From: Pyxidicoccus sp. MSG2
GTDB taxonomy: Bacteria; Myxococcota; Myxococcia; Myxococcales; Myxococcaceae
NCBI RefSeq assembly: GCF_026626705.1
Contig: NZ_JAPNKC010000001.1
Coordinates: 6,528,001 to 6,592,000, forward strand
DNA length: 64,000 nucleotides
Direction of reading: 5' to 3'
The translations under genes and the position numbers were made by a program. Below the pieces are notes generated by a model. The model had not been told where the DNA came from, ran no database searches, and saw only the letters and a list, made by a program, of their open reading frames with translations. Shown here one piece after another: positions 61,339 through 64,000 of the stretch (positions are counted from its first letter, which is position 1; each line of letters begins with the position of its first letter).

Positions 61339-62035
61339 AGATGACGTAGAGGGCGCGCACGCCGTCCTTCCAGCCAATCTTCTTGCCCTCTTCGTAGGTG
61401 CGCCCGTGGTAGCTGATGGGCACCTCGAAGACGCGCCAGTTGCCGCGGGCCACCTTGGCGGTGATTTCCGGCTCGAAGCCGAACCGCTCCTCCTCCACGT
61501 CCACCGAGCGCAGCACCTCGGTGCGGAAGGCCTTGTAGCAGGTCTCCATGTCCGTGAGGTTCAGCCCGCTCGTCATGTTGGAGAGGGTGGTGAGCGTCTT
61601 GTTCATCACCGTGTGCCAGAAGTACAGCACGCGCCGCGGCGTCCCCGTGAAGCGGCTGCCGAAGACGACGTCCGCGTCCCCGTCGAGGATGGGCTGGATG
61701 ACCTTGGGGATGTCGCGCGGGTCATACTCCAGGTCCGCGTCCTGGACGATGACGATGTCCCCGGTGGCCTCGGCGAAGCCGCGGCGCAGCGCCGCGCCCT
61801 TGCCCTGGTTGTCCTCCTGGAACAGCACCCGCACCTGGTTCTGGTTGCGGGGCGTACCCCCCAGTACCCCCACGCCCTGCTCGGCGAGCTGGCGGAGGAA
61901 TTCGCGGCTGCCGTCCTTCGAGCAGTCGTCGATGAGGACCAGCTCCTTCGGGAAGTCAACGGCGATGCAGCGGCGCAGCAGCTCCGCGAGGGTGGGAATC
62001 TCGTTGTAGACGGGGATGACGAGCGACACGAGCAT
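61316..62035 (-). CDS. GT2 glycosyltransferase (dolichol-phosphate mannosyltransferase-like)
   Basis: 239 residues from the ATG at 62035 (MLVSLVIPVYNEIPTLAELL). The GT-A fold motifs are PVYNE, IDDCSKDGSREFL, NQGKGAALRRGF, the metal-binding DADLEYDP (DxD-type), and FGSRFTG. The ERFGFEPEITAKVAR block and the late GRTYEEGKKIGWKDG are typical of DPM1-like enzymes that load sugars on polyprenyl phosphate. It probably works at the inner face of the cytoplasmic membrane, as no transmembrane helices are seen. Its 3' end overlaps the KefB-like gene tail-to-tail. Confidence 0.9.
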   Translation of the reverse strand: MLVSLVIPVYNEIPTLAELLRRCIAVDFPKELVLIDDCSKDGSREFLRQLAEQGVGVLGGTPRNQNQVRVLFQEDNQGKGAALRRGFAEATGDIVIVQDADLEYDPRDIPKVIQPILDGDADVVFGSRFTGTPRRVLYFWHTVMNKTLTTLSNMTSGLNLTDMETCYKAFRTEVLRSVDVEEERFGFEPEITAKVARGNWRVFEVPISYHGRTYEEGKKIGWKDGVRALYVIFKYAVKR

Positions 62036-62203
62036 GGCGGCTCGCGCCTCTACCCCATTTCCCCGCCGGGGGCGAATGTCCAGCACCTACCGTGCGCCGG
62101 CCCGGGGGGGTGACGCGCGTTGCCCGGTTTGCATGAAATGCCCTGCTGCCTCGGGAGCCGGTCCAGGGGGGGCCTCCTTCCGGCGGCAAGCGCGGAGCGC
62201 GCA

Positions 62204-64000
62204 ATGAACCACCCACTGGAACATGTGGGCCACGGAGTCTTGTCCGCGGAGTCCCCGCCGGGAGCCGGGGAGGGGCTGGTCGCGGGACTGAGGGAAATCA
62301 TCTACGGCGCCTGGTACATGCCACACGGCCACTGCTACCAGTGGCAGCCGGACCTGGTGGCGCTGCACGTGTTGTCCGACGCGCTCACCGGCGCCGCGTA
62401 CCTCTTCATCTCCCTGTCGCTGTTCGTGCTGGTGCGGCGCATCCGGCTGCCCTTCGGCGGGATGATTCTCTCCTTCGGCGTCTTCATCGGCGCGTGCGGG
62501 CTGACGCACCTGATGGAGGTGTGGAACGTGTGGAACTCGGCCTACTGGCTGGCCGGGGGCGTGAAGGGGGTGACGGCGGTGGCGTCGGTGGCCACGGGGC
62601 TGTACCTGCTGCCGCTGCGCCGCCAGGTGGCGGACGTGGTGGCCTCCGCGCGGCTGTCCGAGGAGCGCCGGGTGCGGCTGGAGACGAGCAGCCGGGAGCT
62701 GGAGGCGCTCTACGCGAAGCTGAAGGAGTCCGAGGCGCAGCGCACCGGCTTCTTCGCCAACGTCAGCCACGAACTGCGCACGCCGCTGGCGCTCATCCTG
62801 GGTCCGGTGGACCGGCTCCTGCAGCGTGGCGTGCCGGACGCGGAGGACCGCAGGGATTTGGAGGCGGTGCGGCGCAACGCGCGGGTGCTGATGCGGCACG
62901 TGAATGCGCTGCTGGACGTGGCGAAGCTGGACGCGGGGCAGATGCGGGCGTCCTACGCGGAGGCGGACCTGTCGCGGCTGGTGCGCCTGTGCGCGGAGAA
63001 CTTCGAGGGGCTGGTGGCGGAGCGGCGCCTGGGCTTCTCGCTGGAGCTGCCGGGCATGCTCCCCGCGCAGGTGGACCCGGAGAAGCTGCAGCGGGTGGTG
63101 CTGAACCTGTTGTCCAACGCGGTGAAGTTCACCCCGGAGGACGGCTCCATCCGCGTGGCCCTGGGCGCGGAGGCCGGGTGGGGCCGGCTGGTGGTGGAGG
63201 ACAGCGGGCCGGGCGTGCCGCCCGAGCTGCGCGAGGTCATCTTCGAGCGCTTCCGCCAGGGCGAGGGCGGCACCACGCGCGAGTTCGGCGGCACCGGGCT
63301 GGGGCTGGCGATTGCGCGCGACTTCGTGACCCTGCACGGCGGCCGCATCCGCGTGGAGGAGCGGCCAGGCGGCGGGGCGCGCTTCGTGGCGGAGCTGCCG
63401 CTGCTGGCGCCCTCGGAGACGCAGCTGCGCTCCGGGCCGGAGCCGGACACATTCCCACTGGCGGCCCGGGCCGAGGTGGACGTGCTGCGGACCCCGGAGG
63501 ACGCGCCGGTGGTGGTGCCGGAGGACTCCTTCCGCCCACGGGTGCTGGTGGTGGAGGACACGCGGGAGATGCGGCGCTTCGTGGCGGAGACGCTGGCGCA
63601 GGACTTCCGGGTGAGCACCGCGGCGGACGGCGAGGACGGGTTGCGGCAGGCGGAGACGCTGCGGCCGGACGTCATTGTCAGTGACCTGATGATGCCGCGC
63701 ATGGGCGGCGACCAGCTGGTGCGCGAGGTGCGTGCGAGGGAGGGGCTGGAGTCCACGCCCATCCTCATGCTCACCGCGCGGGCGGATGACGCGTTGCGGG
63801 TGGACCTGCTGCGCGCCGGGGCGCAGGACTACCTGGTGAAGCCCTTCCTGGCGGAGGAGCTGCTGGCGCGGGTGTCGAACCTGGCGGTGGTGAAGCGCAC
63901 GCGCGAGGTGCTGCAAGGCGCGCTGGACGCGCGCACGTCGGACATGGAACTGCTGGCGCGCGAGCTGGGGCTGCGCAAGCGTCAGCTGGAGGCGGCGCTG
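62204..64000 (+). CDS. Hybrid histidine kinase with ethylene-receptor-like sensor (runs off the window)
   Basis: 599 visible residues; no stop before the right edge. N-terminal motif MPHGHCYQWQP, then three transmembrane helices (about residues 50-150) resembling the ethylene-binding domain of plant ETR1. Its key residues align: D59, Y66, C98 and H102 (SD, AAY and ACGLTH), the last two being copper ligands in ETR1. HisKA has phosphoacceptor H189 (FANVSHELRTPLALILG). The ATPase motifs are NLLSNAVKF, DSGPGVP, and GGTGLGLAI. A receiver domain has D494 in IVSDLMMPRMGG and Lys in DYLVKPF. A coiled coil follows and suggests a further kinase module outside the window. No partner regulator is seen. 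Confidence 0.88.
   Translation, partial: MNHPLEHVGHGVLSAESPPGAGEGLVAGLREIIYGAWYMPHGHCYQWQPDLVALHVLSDALTGAAYLFISLSLFVLVRRIRLPFGGMILSFGVFIGACGLTHLMEVWNVWNSAYWLAGGVKGVTAVASVATGLYLLPLRRQVADVVASARLSEERRVRLETSSRELEALYAKLKESEAQRTGFFANVSHELRTPLALILGPVDRLLQRGVPDAEDRRDLEAVRRNARVLMRHVNALLDVAKLDAGQMRASYAEADLSRLVRLCAENFEGLVAERRLGFSLELPGMLPAQVDPEKLQRVVLNLLSNAVKFTPEDGSIRVALGAEAGWGRLVVEDSGPGVPPELREVIFERFRQGEGGTTREFGGTGLGLAIARDFVTLHGGRIRVEERPGGGARFVAELPLLAPSETQLRSGPEPDTFPLAARAEVDVLRTPEDAPVVVPEDSFRPRVLVVEDTREMRRFVAETLAQDFRVSTAADGEDGLRQAETLRPDVIVSDLMMPRMGGDQLVREVRAREGLESTPILMLTARADDALRVDLLRAGAQDYLVKPFLAEELLARVSNLAVVKRTREVLQGALDARTSDMELLARELGLRKRQLEAAL

Overview
The window is high-GC (visually near 70%), densely coded bacterial DNA with strong G/C bias at third codon positions. 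It most likely comes from a myxobacterium of the Myxococcaceae (Myxococcus, Corallococcus or Pyxidicoccus type). Three families support this: a TIGR02265/DUF2378 protein, a TIGR02269 (SitA6-type) lipoprotein, and a double-CXXCG (TIGR02264, SitI6-type) protein directly downstream of it. All three are paralogous families known mainly from myxobacteria. Many secreted lipoproteins, secreted peptidases and orphan sensor kinases fit a predatory, social soil bacterium. About 57 protein genes are called; no tRNA, rRNA, CRISPR array, insertion sequence or prophage was seen.

Layout. 0-4.4 kb: two related secreted lipoproteins (minus), then a secreted DNase-I-fold phosphodiesterase coupled to a membrane-anchored repeat protein. 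4.4-8.7 kb: MarR regulator, peptidoglycan-binding/CHAP amidase, EcsC protein, lipoprotein, panD, LEA-2 lipoprotein. 8.8-14.4 kb: S33 hydrolase lipoprotein with a NatAB-like ABC exporter, DUF2378 and DUF2804 proteins, small membrane protein. 14.5-20.6 kb (minus): large lipoprotein, DUF6986 aldolase-like enzyme, M1 aminopeptidase, SprT-like metalloprotein. 20.8-26.9 kb: MASE1 sensor kinase, NlpC/P60 protein, MtgA transglycosylase, amino-acid permease, secreted archaemetzincin. 26.9-32.5 kb: lipoprotein and beta-barrel pair diverging from a MarR-ClC-MprF-like operon. 32.6-36 kb: di-heme peroxidase, metallophosphoesterase and c-type cytochrome operon. 36-37.4 kb: SitA6/SitI6 toxin-immunity pair. 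37.5-41.8 kb: MacAB-like efflux system with two FtsX permeases. 41.8-45.2 kb (minus): FAD monooxygenase, acyltransferase and 2OG-Fe oxygenase. 45.4-53.6 kb: M28 peptidase, amidohydrolase, prolyl oligopeptidase, membrane protein, zinc metalloprotease. 53.9-64 kb: pentapeptide-like repeat lipoprotein, GST, mreB, KefB-type antiporter, GT2 glycosyltransferase, and a hybrid histidine kinase with an ethylene-receptor-like sensor that runs off the right edge.

The strongest biological stories are these: a contact-dependent kin-exclusion toxin pair whose nuclease end is lower in GC; a three-gene extracytoplasmic redox operon that includes a phosphoesterase; a MarR-controlled chloride transport and lipid-aminoacylation operon with an inverted repeat over its start codon; a secreted archaemetzincin; and an ethylene-receptor-like kinase with all four known ligand-pocket residues. 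Several intergenic palindromes (12902-12921, 16041-16097, 26133-26182, 28494-28513) are unexplained operator or terminator candidates. All function calls come from reading motifs by eye; no database search was run.
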